The notes: generated by a model from the letters alone, not told the origin. A DNA stretch of 64,000 nucleotides from Oscillospiraceae bacterium (GCA_910575265.1 CAJTEA010000009.1:62001-126000); one strand, 5' to 3'. Positions 40,574 to 50,302 are shown, counted from the first letter of the stretch. Translations and numbers: made by a program.

Positions 40574-41787
40574 CGCAATACCCCCAAGGAGATTGGAACC
40601 TTTTTGATTTTCCACAACATACTTTCCACAACAACTATTCCGATAACAATATCCGAAACGACAACCATCAATAAAGCCAGCCAGTCCATTCCTATCAAAC
40701 CAAACAATCCGTAAGTGGCAAAGGCAGCGTCTTTCCTTAACCAGCACCCGTATCGGTTTAAAGCGGTGAATGTGGCAACCAGTGCTGCATTAACAAAGGA
40801 GAGCATCCCAAAGTAACCATAAAAAATTCTTTTCAGCTTTGAGTAGCTTAATCCCACCAACAGATTAATCGTAAAGTCTTTCAGCATTAAGCGAACACTA
40901 ACCAATGCGTTCCAAACAGAAAGGCAAGTTATGCCGACCAGCAGAATAAAGGTCGTTATGAATATAATTTTTTGTGAATGAAGATAGTATTCGTTGAAAT
41001 AGTCGTAGTTTTCCTTTTGGCTAAAGAAATTAAATCTCAACCCCAGATTGTTTTTGATAACTTCACTCAAATCCGTTATTTCTTCTTTTGAGGTGTCCAG
41101 AAGTATAATGTCCATGAGGCCATTAAATTGGATGTCCATGCTCGCATGATTGATAAATTCCTCATTCACTGGAAAGAGGATTGAGAAATTGTAGTATGCC
41201 TTGGAGTTGAGGGCATAGAAATTAGAGTGGTAGGCGTTTTGCGTCAATACGCCCTGAACCTTTAGCGTTAAAGGCCGCCCAAGAACAGATTCTTCCAGTT
41301 CTATTGTTGCTCCAACGGGATATGTTTTGCTTAATCCTTTTCCTATCAAAACAGGGATTTCCCCGTCTAATCGGTAATCAAAGTCCAAATCCGTCCCTTG
41401 TGAAAGCTCAAATTCATTTAATCTATAATACTGCTCGTTCATATAGCCTAATGATATTTTCATATCATCGCCGTTTGGAACGGATACCATAAACCCGTCT
41501 GTATAAAAAGCATACTTAAAGCTACCGTTCAAATAGTCATATACTGCTTGTGTTCCGTTTTCGCCAATCATGCCCATATCAATATGACTATTTGGGTCTA
41601 AGTTAGCGATATAAACCCCCTCTTGGTTTACATATTTTGTTTCTTGATACCCTTGAAATGTTGACAAAATGGAACGAGCAGCAGTAAAGGTTATGTAATT
41701 CGCCATGAAAAGCAACAGCGTTATGCCGATACCAAGTATCGCTTTTCTCAAAAATATTTTTGAAACAATAAACTTAAATATTTTCAT
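40570..41787 (-). CDS. FtsX-like ABC permease
   Basis: This 405-aa membrane protein has an N-terminal membrane helix (AILGIGITLLLFMANYITFT), an extracytoplasmic domain of about 220 residues (MacB-PCD-like) and three C-terminal helices (IIFITTFILLVGITCLSVWN, one near 345 and one near 375). This is the layout of mechanotransmission ABC proteins. It overlaps the next gene by 14 bases or so. Base composition is AT-rich relative to the mobilization genes. Confidence 0.85.
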   Translation of the reverse strand: MKIFKFIVSKIFLRKAILGIGITLLLFMANYITFTAARSILSTFQGYQETKYVNQEGVYIANLDPNSHIDMGMIGENGTQAVYDYLNGSFKYAFYTDGFMVSVPNGDDMKISLGYMNEQYYRLNEFELSQGTDLDFDYRLDGEIPVLIGKGLSKTYPVGATIELEESVLGRPLTLKVQGVLTQNAYHSNFYALNSKAYYNFSILFPVNEEFINHASMDIQFNGLMDIILLDTSKEEITDLSEVIKNNLGLRFNFFSQKENYDYFNEYYLHSQKIIFITTFILLVGITCLSVWNALVSVRLMLKDFTINLLVGLSYSKLKRIFYGYFGMLSFVNAALVATFTALNRYGCWLRKDAAFATYGLFGLIGMDWLALLMVVVSDIVIGIVVVESMLWKIKKVPISLGVLR

Positions 41788-42220
41788 ATTTCCGTACCCA
41801 CCTTGCGCTAATTAGTATGTATGTGATAAGAATAGGAACTAAATAAAAATTGTCGGCTAAATTGAACCCAAAATGGAAATTTACCAAAGCCGATAGAAGA
41901 TAAACGAAAATTAGTATCATAAGACAGTCCAGCACATAGCGAATGGTGATGCTAAACACGGTACCGCCCACAAGTATTCTGCAAAATATTTCTGCCTTTT
42001 TTCTTTCCAGCATTTGGTAATGGAAAACTATCACAATGAACGTGAACAACGAAACAATCAAGGGTTGGTAATCAATAAAATTTTTCAAAAAAGCCTTTAG
42101 AACATAGGCATCCAAATCCAAAGTCTTTGCATAATCCAAAAGCAGATTAAGAGAAAAGCAGAAAATATATGCAATACTTAGCTCTAACATATCCGTTAGT
42201 CTAAACAAAGATTTTTTCAT
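41774..42220 (-). CDS. Integral membrane protein of the ABC cargo operon
   Basis: This 148-aa protein has four predicted helices (LSIAYIFCFSLNLLLDY, LIVSLFTFIVIVFHY, VFSITIRYVLDCLMILIFVY and FYLVPILITYILISA). No family recognised. Start at 42220 is spaced from AGAGGG. Packed between the anti-sigma gene and the permease, so part of the same unit. Confidence 0.7.
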   Translation of the reverse strand: MKKSLFRLTDMLELSIAYIFCFSLNLLLDYAKTLDLDAYVLKAFLKNFIDYQPLIVSLFTFIVIVFHYQMLERKKAEIFCRILVGGTVFSITIRYVLDCLMILIFVYLLSALVNFHFGFNLADNFYLVPILITYILISARWVRKYENI

Positions 42221-42230
42221 GCTCATCCCT

Positions 42231-43142
42231 CTATCCCCTCGAAGTGTTCAGCTTTGCTTTATAAAGAGATTTTCCCGTCAACATTGCGAAATACAGCAGC
42301 ATAGCAACCAGGACGATAATGCAGAAATCTCGTTGCGATGAATATGTCGTGAAGTTAAAGCCTTTTGTGCAAAGCTGCGCTGCCATATAGGAAATTGGGA
42401 ACGGTATAGCCCTGTCAATCCAAACAGCGATTGCTTGCTTATTTCTTAATAGCACTCGTAGAATTGCAAGGACAAGAAGGGCAAGAAAAGCTAATAGGAA
42501 ATACGGCATCAGGATCAGTCTTGGCAGGGTTACGCCGTTTTCTTCCGTGTTTTGATTTGCCCCATAAATCAGTACATCCTCAGAGCCATCGTTTTGAGTA
42601 TAGAAAATCTGAATTTCAGTTTCACGGTCAAAAGGTATCACCATATTTTGTTTTCCTCGATTAGCCAAATGTAAGTCCCAAGTGGTAGTCCAAACATTTA
42701 TGCGATAAATTGCCGTTTCTGTTTCATTGTCAAACACTTCATTACAGCTATAACCTGTCACCTCGCTATCAAAGGTGATGATAACACTCCCATCAGGACC
42801 ATCAATTACATTGAGCAGGTTATCGGAATAGGGGAAAAATTTAGGTGATGTCAAAATCCCGAAAATGATCGTCACGATAGCACAGGCCAAAATCGCCGTG
42901 AAGCAAATAGTCTGCAAGCGCCTGATAAATAAGTCCCTCTTTACCCTTTTTAGCGGAACAATATCAGTATCAGGGGCAGCATCAGGGATGAAATTTGTAG
43001 CTTTCTGCATACGCTCAAATTCCGCATGGCACTCTGCGCAATGCTCAAGATGTTCGCTGACAAATTCCCTTGTGTCTGCACTTACCATATCTTCTACATA
43101 AAGCGGAAGTATGTCTTTGATTAAATTGCATCTATCAATCAT
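42231..43142 (-). CDS. Membrane anti-sigma factor with zf-HC2 domain
   Basis: This 303-aa protein has an N-terminal zinc finger of the anti-sigma type (HLEHCAECHAEFERM, about 35-49), a first membrane helix near 95 and an extracytoplasmic domain with many beta strands. Two or three C-terminal helices follow. It overlaps the sigma gene by 8 bases. It should hold the ECF sigma inactive until an envelope signal arrives. Confidence 0.88.
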   Translation of the reverse strand: MIDRCNLIKDILPLYVEDMVSADTREFVSEHLEHCAECHAEFERMQKATNFIPDAAPDTDIVPLKRVKRDLFIRRLQTICFTAILACAIVTIIFGILTSPKFFPYSDNLLNVIDGPDGSVIITFDSEVTGYSCNEVFDNETETAIYRINVWTTTWDLHLANRGKQNMVIPFDRETEIQIFYTQNDGSEDVLIYGANQNTEENGVTLPRLILMPYFLLAFLALLVLAILRVLLRNKQAIAVWIDRAIPFPISYMAAQLCTKGFNFTTYSSQRDFCIIVLVAMLLYFAMLTGKSLYKAKLNTSRG

Positions 43143-43635
43143 TGCTGGCCTCCATTTGTTCCAGTATTTTGTTTCTTGCCCGATGATAAGTGACACAGGC
43201 CCAGTTATCTGTCTTTTGGAAAATTTCTGCGATTTGTTTGAAACTCAACTCTCCAAAAACCCGCAGCATAAAAACTTCCTTATACGGTTCGGCTAAGTCA
43301 TGCAGCAATAGATGTATTCGCATAGCATCACTTCGGTTTATTATCTGTTCCTCAATGGTGTCTATGTTATCTGCAAATTCAACATCATCAATATCTACAA
43401 GCCCCTGTTGCTTTTTCAAGTGAGAAAAGTAACAGTTTTTTGCAATTTGGCAAAGCCAAACACGAATGTCTGTATCACCGCGAAAAGTATCTATTGAACG
43501 CATTGCCTTGAAGAATGTTTCGCTTGTGATCTCCTCCGCCAGACCTTCGTCTTTTGACAGCTTTTTAAGAAAGAGAAATACATCATTAAAGTATCTTCTA
43601 TAAATTTTCTCAAATTCTTCTTTGGAACCTGCCAC
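43135..43635 (-). CDS. ECF-type RNA polymerase sigma factor
   Basis: This 166-aa sigma factor has region 2 (YFNDVFLFLKKLSKDEGLAE, then EITSETFFKAMRSIDTFRGD and IRVWLCQIAKNCYFSHLK) and region 4 (LAEPYKEVFMLRVFGELSFK, then QIAEIFQKTDNWACVTYHRA). The GTG start at 43635 has GGAGGTGAG upstream. It heads the operon sigma, anti-sigma, membrane protein, ABC transporter: a self-contained envelope-stress or antimicrobial-peptide response cargo. Confidence 0.92.
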   Translation of the reverse strand: MAGSKEEFEKIYRRYFNDVFLFLKKLSKDEGLAEEITSETFFKAMRSIDTFRGDTDIRVWLCQIAKNCYFSHLKKQQGLVDIDDVEFADNIDTIEEQIINRSDAMRIHLLLHDLAEPYKEVFMLRVFGELSFKQIAEIFQKTDNWACVTYHRARNKILEQMEASND

Positions 43636-43845
43636 TTTCTCACCTCCTCCCTTATAAGACATCGCATTTCAAAAAATCTTACAAGGTTTTTGAAAAATTT
43701 TTGAAAACAGTTTTTCCCCCATAGACTTGCGTGGAGCTGATACCCCTCATGGCATATTAGATTTTGACGAAATTAGTATAAACTTCCACTTGCCCTATAC
43801 GCAAGATGCTATTATTAAGAAATGCGGGCAATCCCCGCATTTCTA

Positions 43846-44202
43846 TCAAATCATAATCAATTCCGCAAAAATGATTTCCTCGACCTGGGCCTTGCAGCAG
43901 TTCATCAGTCCCACCCAGCGCATGGGGTCACGGGCTTTTAATTCCTCGGTGGCTCCAGCCTTCTTTGCCATACCCGGCATCATGTTCTCCAACAGATTAT
44001 TGGCGGCGTCCTCGGTTTCCAGCAGATGGGCGTACAGCTTGCCCTCCATCACATACTCGGCCCAAACAACAGGACGATGCTCTTTCAGATACCGCAACCG
44101 CAACATGCCGTACTTCCCCAAACTGCGGTCAGGCGGTGGCTCTATCGTCAGGTCGGGGAGGTAGTAATCGCCCACTTTCACATAGTCCAATTCGATTTTC
44201 AT
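43846..44202 (-). CDS. tnpV: TnpV-family transposon protein
   Basis: This 118-aa protein begins MKIELDYVKVGDYYLPDLTI, with YGMLRLRYLKEHRPVVWAEY and the family end NCCKAQVEEIIFAELIMI. The ATG at 44202 follows AAAGGAGAG. It directly follows the recombinase gene of element D, as in Tn4451. Confidence 0.88.
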   Translation of the reverse strand: MKIELDYVKVGDYYLPDLTIEPPPDRSLGKYGMLRLRYLKEHRPVVWAEYVMEGKLYAHLLETEDAANNLLENMMPGMAKKAGATEELKARDPMRWVGLMNCCKAQVEEIIFAELIMI

Positions 44203-44221
44203 ACCGGCGCTCTCCTTTCTT

Positions 44222-45274
44222 TCAAAGCGTAGGGCGGACTTGCATCGCCGCCCGTTTCGGCTCCTGACGGGGTAGATCAGCAACACGAGCATAGATGCCC
44301 TTTGCCATATCCTCCGCCCGGATAGCGGCTTTCCCTGCGTCAATCTTGGCCTTTTTCGCCGCCCTGGTGCGTTCCTCATACTGCCGCTGCCAACCGCTGG
44401 CCTTGCGGCGCAAATAGGCTTGGTGGCGCTTGTCTTTGAGTTCTTCTTTCTTCCGAAGGGCCTCCTGTTCCTCCTGGGTCAACTCCACGTCCCGGAACAC
44501 CGGGGGGATGTACTTACCCACAAAATTGAAGTAGACCTCCACCGCCTGGGTGGTTTCGATACTGCCCTTGCGGTCACGCTCATGGACAAGGATTTTCTCG
44601 ACAAACTCATTAAGCATGGTGTTCGTCATATTCTCAAAGCCCTGGTATTTGTCAATCAGCGCAATAAACTTCTCCGCCGATTTCTTTCCCTGGTCGTAGC
44701 TGCTGACGGTCTTTTCCAACTCGGCAATCTCGGCGGCAAGTGCCTCCTGCTCCTTGGCGTACTGTGCGTCCAGAGCGGCATACCGGGCATCCGGCAACCG
44801 GCCCAATGCGTTATCCTCATAAATTTTACACACAAGACGTTCCAATTCCCCGGCCCGTTTCTGCGCCGCTGTCAGCCTCCGCTTTTTCTTTTTGATGTCG
44901 CTGTCCTGCTGGCTGGCCTGGGCCTCCTGCACTTCTCGGATAAACGCCGCCCGGTCAGATTTGGCAAAATCGGAAATCGCCTGGAGCATCCCGGAAATCA
45001 GGTCAAGTACGACTTTTTCATTGATGCGGTGCTGGGTGGGGCAGAGCGTTCCAATGGGGACTTTGCTGTACTGAGCGCAAGTGTACTGATGGACACGCTT
45101 GCCGTTGTTGGAGCGGTGGACATACATTTTCCCCCCGCAATCAGCACAATACATCAGCCCTGTCAGCGGTGCGGCCTCGCCCCAGCCGTCCGGGTATCGC
45201 TTGACATTTCCCCGGATACGTTGCACGTTGTCAAAGGTTTCCTGGTCGATGATAGCGTCATGGGTGTTCTCGAA
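44222..45274 (-). pseudogene. Element D large serine recombinase, C-terminal part
   Basis: About 350 codons remain, from ENTHDAIIDQETFDNVQRIR through the zinc ribbon LMYCADCGGKMYVHRSN, a coiled coil and a Lys/Arg-rich tail. The natural preceding segment (ending DESEWTIF) is at 54045-54489 on the same strand. Elements E1 and E2 lie between, with TTC as the shared joint (45272-45274 and 54042-54044). The N-terminal catalytic domain is not in the window. Confidence 0.9.
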
Positions 45275-45468
45275 TGGTAGACAAACTTTTCTTAAAACGT
45301 CACTTATACGCAGGTTCAGTCGATATTTGGTGAATCTGCAACAAAACTACTTTTGGAATTGTGCACAATCACATATTATGAAACGTTGCTGTACAGGTTT
45401 GGGTGAGACTCTTCTTGCTCAAACCTGATTTTATTTATGTTTATTATGTTTAAGAAAGTGAGGCCATC

Positions 45469-45819
45469 ATGAAACTTCCATATGGGTATATTTTAGTTAA
45501 TGGGGAAATTATCGTTCATGAAGAAAAAGCGGATGTTGTCCGTAGCATATTTGGATACTATCTTGCTGGAGCCAGTTTGGGTAAAGTTGTGGATATGCTC
45601 CATGCAAAAGGCATTCCTTCACCTTCTGGTAATTTAAAATGGGGCAGGGCAGCAGTGGACAAACTTCTGTCTAATGCAAAATATATTCCCATTGTTGGTG
45701 TGGAAACATATATTGATGCTCAGTTCGAGCGGGAGTATCGGTGCAATGTGGATTATGACAAGGCTGGACATCCCAGAAGGACGTCCAGATATCAATCTCC
45801 CCCCCTTGAAATAAATTAG
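45469..45819 (+). CDS. Recombinase-domain protein without catalytic domain
   Basis: The 116-aa product starts directly in the Recombinase-domain fold (MKLPYGYILVNGEIIVHEEK, then ADVVRSIFGYYLAGASLGKV and IPSPSGNLKWGRAAVDKLLS). It lacks the resolvase domain, zinc ribbon and coiled coil. GAGG precedes the ATG. Layout is like the first half of the gene at 56430 (MNRKVLYGYQIMDGKLVPQP). It may be a truncated relic or a real DNA-targeting partner. Confidence 0.65.
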   Translation: MKLPYGYILVNGEIIVHEEKADVVRSIFGYYLAGASLGKVVDMLHAKGIPSPSGNLKWGRAAVDKLLSNAKYIPIVGVETYIDAQFEREYRCNVDYDKAGHPRRTSRYQSPPLEIN

Positions 45820-46380
45820 GACCTCTAAATAAGCAAATCTGAGAGTTGCACAAATTTGTCCGCACAGGGAAAACACATTCTTCAGACTCAGCGAGAATTG
45901 TCCTCACAGCGAGAATAAACCACCCTGACTTTTGTGCACAGAATGAATTTGCTCATTTATTGTTAGGGCTATTCAAATCTCACTTTTTCTGTTATACTGG
46001 AAAAGAAAGGAGAACTAGGTCACGGCTCCGGAAAAATAAGCCGACTAATACACACGCATTGCATTCCAATATGAGGTTGCGCATAATCAGCTTGTCAATA
46101 AGGGGTTAGTGGACAAAGATTTAGCAGACAAGTCCAGAAAGGTCTTTGAAACAAACCGGAATCGGGCTGATAGAGCTTGTGCTTGCGGGCGAACCCCTTC
46201 AGCGTCGGAGTGTAGTTGCGGATGTGCCTGATCATGGACCAAGCGGTTTTGCATCATGGTCTCATTCTATCACGCGCTATGTCCCATATTACAGTCTTTT
46301 CTCTGGTTGAGCTAAAGGGATGACCGCATTTTGAAATTCTGAATATTTTGCAGCATAATATCAGAAAGAAGGGAATCTCC
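45820..46380. other. Gene-free stretch in E1
   Basis: No intact gene is seen in these 560 bases. On the minus strand 46160-46260 there is a short protein-like relic (MIRHIRNYTPTLKGFARKHK) that I cannot identify, perhaps from a lost transposase. The promoter of the CHAT gene must lie here, but no clear -35/-10 pair was found. Confidence 0.35.
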
Positions 46381-49300
46381 TTGGAAATTCAAATTCATCA
46401 TACCGGGACTCAGGACGGATCCGCTATATTCGAGGTGATCCGCAGCTTGGATATGAAACACACTGCTGCGGTGCCCCTGCCAGAACCCGCGATATTTCCA
46501 GTGGAAGGACATCCTGTAAAGAATCTGCTGCCAAAGCTGCGCTGGTATTTGGAAGACTATTTGCAGGAGCCCTTCGGCGTATTTCCGCAATTGGCGGAGA
46601 GTGTGGCAGAAACCATGCGGGCATGGGGAACTGCGGTTTTTGATGCTCTGTTTATTGGATATGCGCGGGACTGGTATCAGGATGCCAAAAGAAATAATTT
46701 TGAGGATTTCCACATCAAGATCGCAAGTGACTCGCCTGAGATCATGTCGTGGCCCTGGGAAGCCCTGTACAGCAAAGATGACGGCTATCTGGCCCTGCGC
46801 TGCTGTATCGACCGGCAGCTCTCTAATATCAGCGACCCGCCGCCCTTACCTGCAGTTTTGGCTCAGGATGCTCTACATATTCTGTATATTATCCCCCGTC
46901 CTTATGGTGAAAACGATGTGGGGTACCAGGTTCTGGCCAACAGCCTGGTAACTTTCGTCAGAGAAAACGATCTGCCCGTTACAGTGGACGTTCTGCGTCC
47001 GCCGACCTTTTCCCAGTTGCAGAAGGTATTGTATGACCGCCCCGGCTACTACCATATCGTCCACTTTGACGGCCACGGCGGATACGGTGCGGTGACGTCC
47101 ACATCCGCCGGAAACCTTTATGCCGCCCCGAAGGGCCAGCTCGTTTTTGAAACAGATGATGACGAACCGGATCCCATTGACACAAGGCGGCTCGCCCAAC
47201 TGCTGGCGGAATACAACATTCCAGTTATGGTAATGAATGCTTGCCAGTCCGGTATGATCGATGGTCAGGCACAGGATCCCTTTGCCAGTGTGGCGGCGGG
47301 ACTGCTCAAGGCCGGTATCCGCAGTGTAGTGGCCATGGGCTACTCCCTTTATGTGAGCGGAGCGAAGGAGTTCATTCCGGCCTTTTATGAACGCCTGTTT
47401 TCTGCCGGAAAAGTATCCGAGGCCATGCGCGCCGGCCGCAAAAAGATGATGGAGAGGCCGATGCGGGATTGCATTGTGGGAAAACTTCCTTTACAGGATT
47501 GGGTGGTTCCAGTATTGTATCAGCAATTATCCGCCGAAAGCACCGTCCTGCCGAATCTCTCGCTTGGAAAAAAAGTATGTGATGAAAGCTTTCCCTTGCC
47601 GAAGAATGCAGAAGTGGACGGTGATTACGGCTTTATCGGCAGAGGGTGTGATATCCAAAAGCTGGAGCGTGCCTTACAGCGTCAGAAGCAGGCGGCGATC
47701 TTGATACACGGACAAGCGGGCATCGGCAAGACCAGTCTGACAAAGGGGGGCCTGCGCTGGCTGCAAAACACCGGTGGACTGCGGGGACGTGTATTCTGGT
47801 TCGACTTTGAGGAAATCCATTCCGTTGAGTATATCATGAACCAAATGATCGGAGAACTGATGGGCACTTCCGATATGGCAAAAAACGGGGCGGAGAAGCT
47901 GAGTGCGTTGGTACAGTATCTGCGTGGAACCCCGTGCCTGCTGGTATGGGACAACTTTGAATCTGCTTCTGGCATTGAAGGCACGGAGATCCAGCCTCAA
48001 CTCAGCGGGGAAGACCGTGACCTTCTGGCGCAGATGCTGAAGGGACTCCGCGGCGGGAAGACGAAAATACTGATCACCAGCCGAAGTAAGGAAACATGGC
48101 TGCCAGTTCAATCCTGTTACCGGCTCCCTCTGGATGGTTTGGTTGGAGAAGACCTGTGGGAATACTGCAACGCGGTTGTCAGGGATCTTGGCCTTACCTT
48201 TGATCGGAATGACGAAACTTATATCGAAATCCTGCACAAACTATGTGGAAACCCCCTTGCAATCCGGGCAATCCTGCTGCGGCTGCAGGATTGCTCCGCC
48301 GAACAGCTTCTTGCCGAGTTGGAAAGCACTTTTAACGGTATGGAGGGCGATGAGGGCACCCGGCGTTTGCAGGCTGCCTATACGGTGTTTGGCGAGAGTC
48401 TTACATCACGGTTTCTTCCTATATTACAGCTCACCGGCCTTCACGAATATTATTTGGATGCTGATCTTGTTCGGGAAATGCTGAGGGTAGTAGAATGCTC
48501 CACAGCGCCGGACGATGTCGATTCTTGCTATCACATTCTGGAAAATGCAGGTTTTTGTACGCACATTGGGCAGAATATTTATCGTCTCCACCCTGCGCTT
48601 CGTGGATATCTGCTGCGGGAAACGCCTGCCCTGATACCTATACAAAAAAGCTTTGTAGACATTATGGGTTCTTTGGCGAATTCTTTTATCGGAAAACCGT
48701 TGCATGAGATAGTTTTTTTCTATCAGACAAATACTGCGAATTTTTATTATGCAAGGTACTTAGCAGAAATATGCCAAATGGATATCAATTATATTGCTCT
48801 AACTCAGAGTCTTGCGTACTATGCCCAAATGATGCGCCGCTATGAGGAAGCAGTGAAGTTATATACATCATTGGTAGAAAAAACACAATCTTTAAATTAT
48901 CTAACCGACATAGCGGGAGCATTTCACCAGTTGGGCATAATCTCCGAGGAGCGGCGAGATTTCGCGGCTGCTGAAACATGGTACAGGAAGTCGCTAGCAA
49001 TAGCAGAAAAACAGGGGAATGAACATATCGCATCCATTACTTCCCATCAACTAGGAAGAATTGCCCAGGAGCGGCGGGATTTTGCAGCTGCTGAATTTTG
49101 GTACAAGAAGTCACTGGCGATAACAGAAAAACGAGAGAATAAACATGCCATAGCTAGCACATACCATCAACTAGGAAGAATTGCTCAGGAGCAGCGGAAC
49201 TTTACTGCCGCTGAATCATGGTTTAAGAAGTCGCTGGCGATTTTTGAACAGCAAGGGAATGAAAAGGGTATAGCTATCAACTACCATCAATTGGGCAAAA

Positions 49301-49905
49301 TTGCTCAGAAGCAGCAGACTCTTGCAGTTGCCGAATCATGGACCAAGAAGGCGATGAAGATTTTTGAAAAGCAAGGGAATGAACATGATGCGGCTGATAC
49401 CTACCATGAACTGGGCATCATTGCTGTGAAGCAACGGGATTTTGTGGTTGCCGAATCATGGGCAAAGAAGTCGTTGGAAATTTTTGAAAGACAGGGGGAT
49501 GAACACAGCTCAGCCATCAATTACTACCAATTGGGCATGATTGCCGAGGGGCAGCGGGATTTTGCGGCTGCTGAATCATGGACCAAGAAAGCATTAGCGG
49601 TTTTTCAAAAGCAGGGGAATGAATATCACATGGCCTGTGCTTATCATCAGCTGGGCATCATTGCACAAAAGCGGTGGGATTTTCCAGGCGCTGCCGATTT
49701 CTATTTGAAATCTCTAAAAATATTTGCCGATGCAAACGACCCACACAGTCTGATGGTTGTGGCTCACAGCTACGCCCGCTTGCTGCACAATGCAACAGAT
49801 ACGGAACGTATACTCCTGCGGAAGATCTGGTCGATGTGTATGGATAAGGAATTAACAGAAATTTTGGAACAGATGGAGGCAAAACTATATGGTACCAACA
49901 GCTAA
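46381..49905 (+). CDS. CHAT protease-STAND NTPase-TPR protein (candidate defence sensor/effector)
   Basis: This 1174-aa multidomain protein resembles an NLR in layout. Residues 1-370 form a CHAT caspase-like protease with His in HFDGHGG (His232) and Cys in MNACQSG (Cys288). Residues 430-720 form an NB-ARC/STAND NTPase: Walker A HGQAGIGKTSL (443-453), Walker B LLVWDNFE (521-528), sensor ILITSRSKE. A winged-helix-like part follows. Seven 40-residue TPRs (about 842-1120, unit HQLGIIAQERRDFAAAE) end the protein. Start TTG 46381 has AAGAAGGG upstream. Family knowledge: CHAT proteases and STAND ATPases act in bacterial immunity and programmed death. The trigger is unknown. It overlaps a small gene that may encode its partner or substrate. 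Confidence 0.9.
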   Translation: MEIQIHHTGTQDGSAIFEVIRSLDMKHTAAVPLPEPAIFPVEGHPVKNLLPKLRWYLEDYLQEPFGVFPQLAESVAETMRAWGTAVFDALFIGYARDWYQDAKRNNFEDFHIKIASDSPEIMSWPWEALYSKDDGYLALRCCIDRQLSNISDPPPLPAVLAQDALHILYIIPRPYGENDVGYQVLANSLVTFVRENDLPVTVDVLRPPTFSQLQKVLYDRPGYYHIVHFDGHGGYGAVTSTSAGNLYAAPKGQLVFETDDDEPDPIDTRRLAQLLAEYNIPVMVMNACQSGMIDGQAQDPFASVAAGLLKAGIRSVVAMGYSLYVSGAKEFIPAFYERLFSAGKVSEAMRAGRKKMMERPMRDCIVGKLPLQDWVVPVLYQQLSAESTVLPNLSLGKKVCDESFPLPKNAEVDGDYGFIGRGCDIQKLERALQRQKQAAILIHGQAGIGKTSLTKGGLRWLQNTGGLRGRVFWFDFEEIHSVEYIMNQMIGELMGTSDMAKNGAEKLSALVQYLRGTPCLLVWDNFESASGIEGTEIQPQLSGEDRDLLAQMLKGLRGGKTKILITSRSKETWLPVQSCYRLPLDGLVGEDLWEYCNAVVRDLGLTFDRNDETYIEILHKLCGNPLAIRAILLRLQDCSAEQLLAELESTFNGMEGDEGTRRLQAAYTVFGESLTSRFLPILQLTGLHEYYLDADLVREMLRVVECSTAPDDVDSCYHILENAGFCTHIGQNIYRLHPALRGYLLRETPALIPIQKSFVDIMGSLANSFIGKPLHEIVFFYQTNTANFYYARYLAEICQMDINYIALTQSLAYYAQMMRRYEEAVKLYTSLVEKTQSLNYLTDIAGAFHQLGIISEERRDFAAAETWYRKSLAIAEKQGNEHIASITSHQLGRIAQERRDFAAAEFWYKKSLAITEKRENKHAIASTYHQLGRIAQEQRNFTAAESWFKKSLAIFEQQGNEKGIAINYHQLGKIAQKQQTLAVAESWTKKAMKIFEKQGNEHDAADTYHELGIIAVKQRDFVVAESWAKKSLEIFERQGDEHSSAINYYQLGMIAEGQRDFAAAESWTKKALAVFQKQGNEYHMACAYHQLGIIAQKRWDFPGAADFYLKSLKIFADANDPHSLMVVAHSYARLLHNATDTERILLRKIWSMCMDKELTEILEQMEAKLYGTNS
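48900..49740 (+). repeat. Seven 120-bp tandem TPR-coding repeats
   Basis: The DNA itself repeats with a 120-base period. Blocks such as GCTGAATCATGG and AAGCAAGGGAATGAA recur almost unchanged from unit to unit. Near-identity at DNA level suggests recent expansion or gene conversion of the sensing repeats. Confidence 0.8.
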
Positions 49906-50302
49906 ATACCCGATACGCAGTAAAGAGATCACCATATGGGCGTTGGCACAGCAAGATCCTGAATTTGCTATGTTCTGTACCAAATATCAGAAGGAAATCA
50001 CCATCACCACACCTTTACCTGCCGACTTTGCCGACGATGTGATTGAGGTGGTGGAGCAGGATCCCTCCTTAGCTCCTATGGCAAAACGCTATCTGGAAAA
50101 TACACAGGCAGCAATGACTTTTGGGGTTCCTGGTTTGCCAGAGGTAAGTGTTCTGATTGCGGCATTGTTCCTGCTGAGTACGCATATCAGGTTCCATAGA
50201 ACGGAAGAAGGTAAATGGGAGTTCCTTGTGGAACATCAGGCTGCGGATCATAGTACCCTTGAAAAGATCGTTCAGGCACTTTCTGACATATTTAAAAAGT
50301 AA
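49889..50302 (+). CDS. Small protein overlapping the CHAT gene
   Basis: The 137-aa product starts 17 bases inside the CHAT gene (ATGGTACC). It has a soluble N-terminal helical part (EITIWALAQQDPEFAMFCTK) and a hydrophobic stretch near residue 90 (LPEVSVLIAALFLLSTHI). A C-terminal strand-helix end (WEFLVEHQAADHSTLEKIVQ) follows. No family recognised. The overlap implies co-translation with the protease. It could be a substrate, membrane effector or inhibitor of the CHAT protein; the sequence does not decide. Confidence 0.7.
   Translation: MVPTAKYPIRSKEITIWALAQQDPEFAMFCTKYQKEITITTPLPADFADDVIEVVEQDPSLAPMAKRYLENTQAAMTFGVPGLPEVSVLIAALFLLSTHIRFHRTEEGKWEFLVEHQAADHSTLEKIVQALSDIFKK

Noticed and set aside
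45820-46380. Relic on the minus strand considered as transposase
   Set aside because: Only about 30 codons are readable and I cannot assign a family, so it is mentioned only as unidentified.
48900-49740. Regular 120-base repeats considered as CRISPR or satellite DNA
   Set aside because: They are in frame, encode TPR units, and have no spacer/repeat alternation of CRISPR size.
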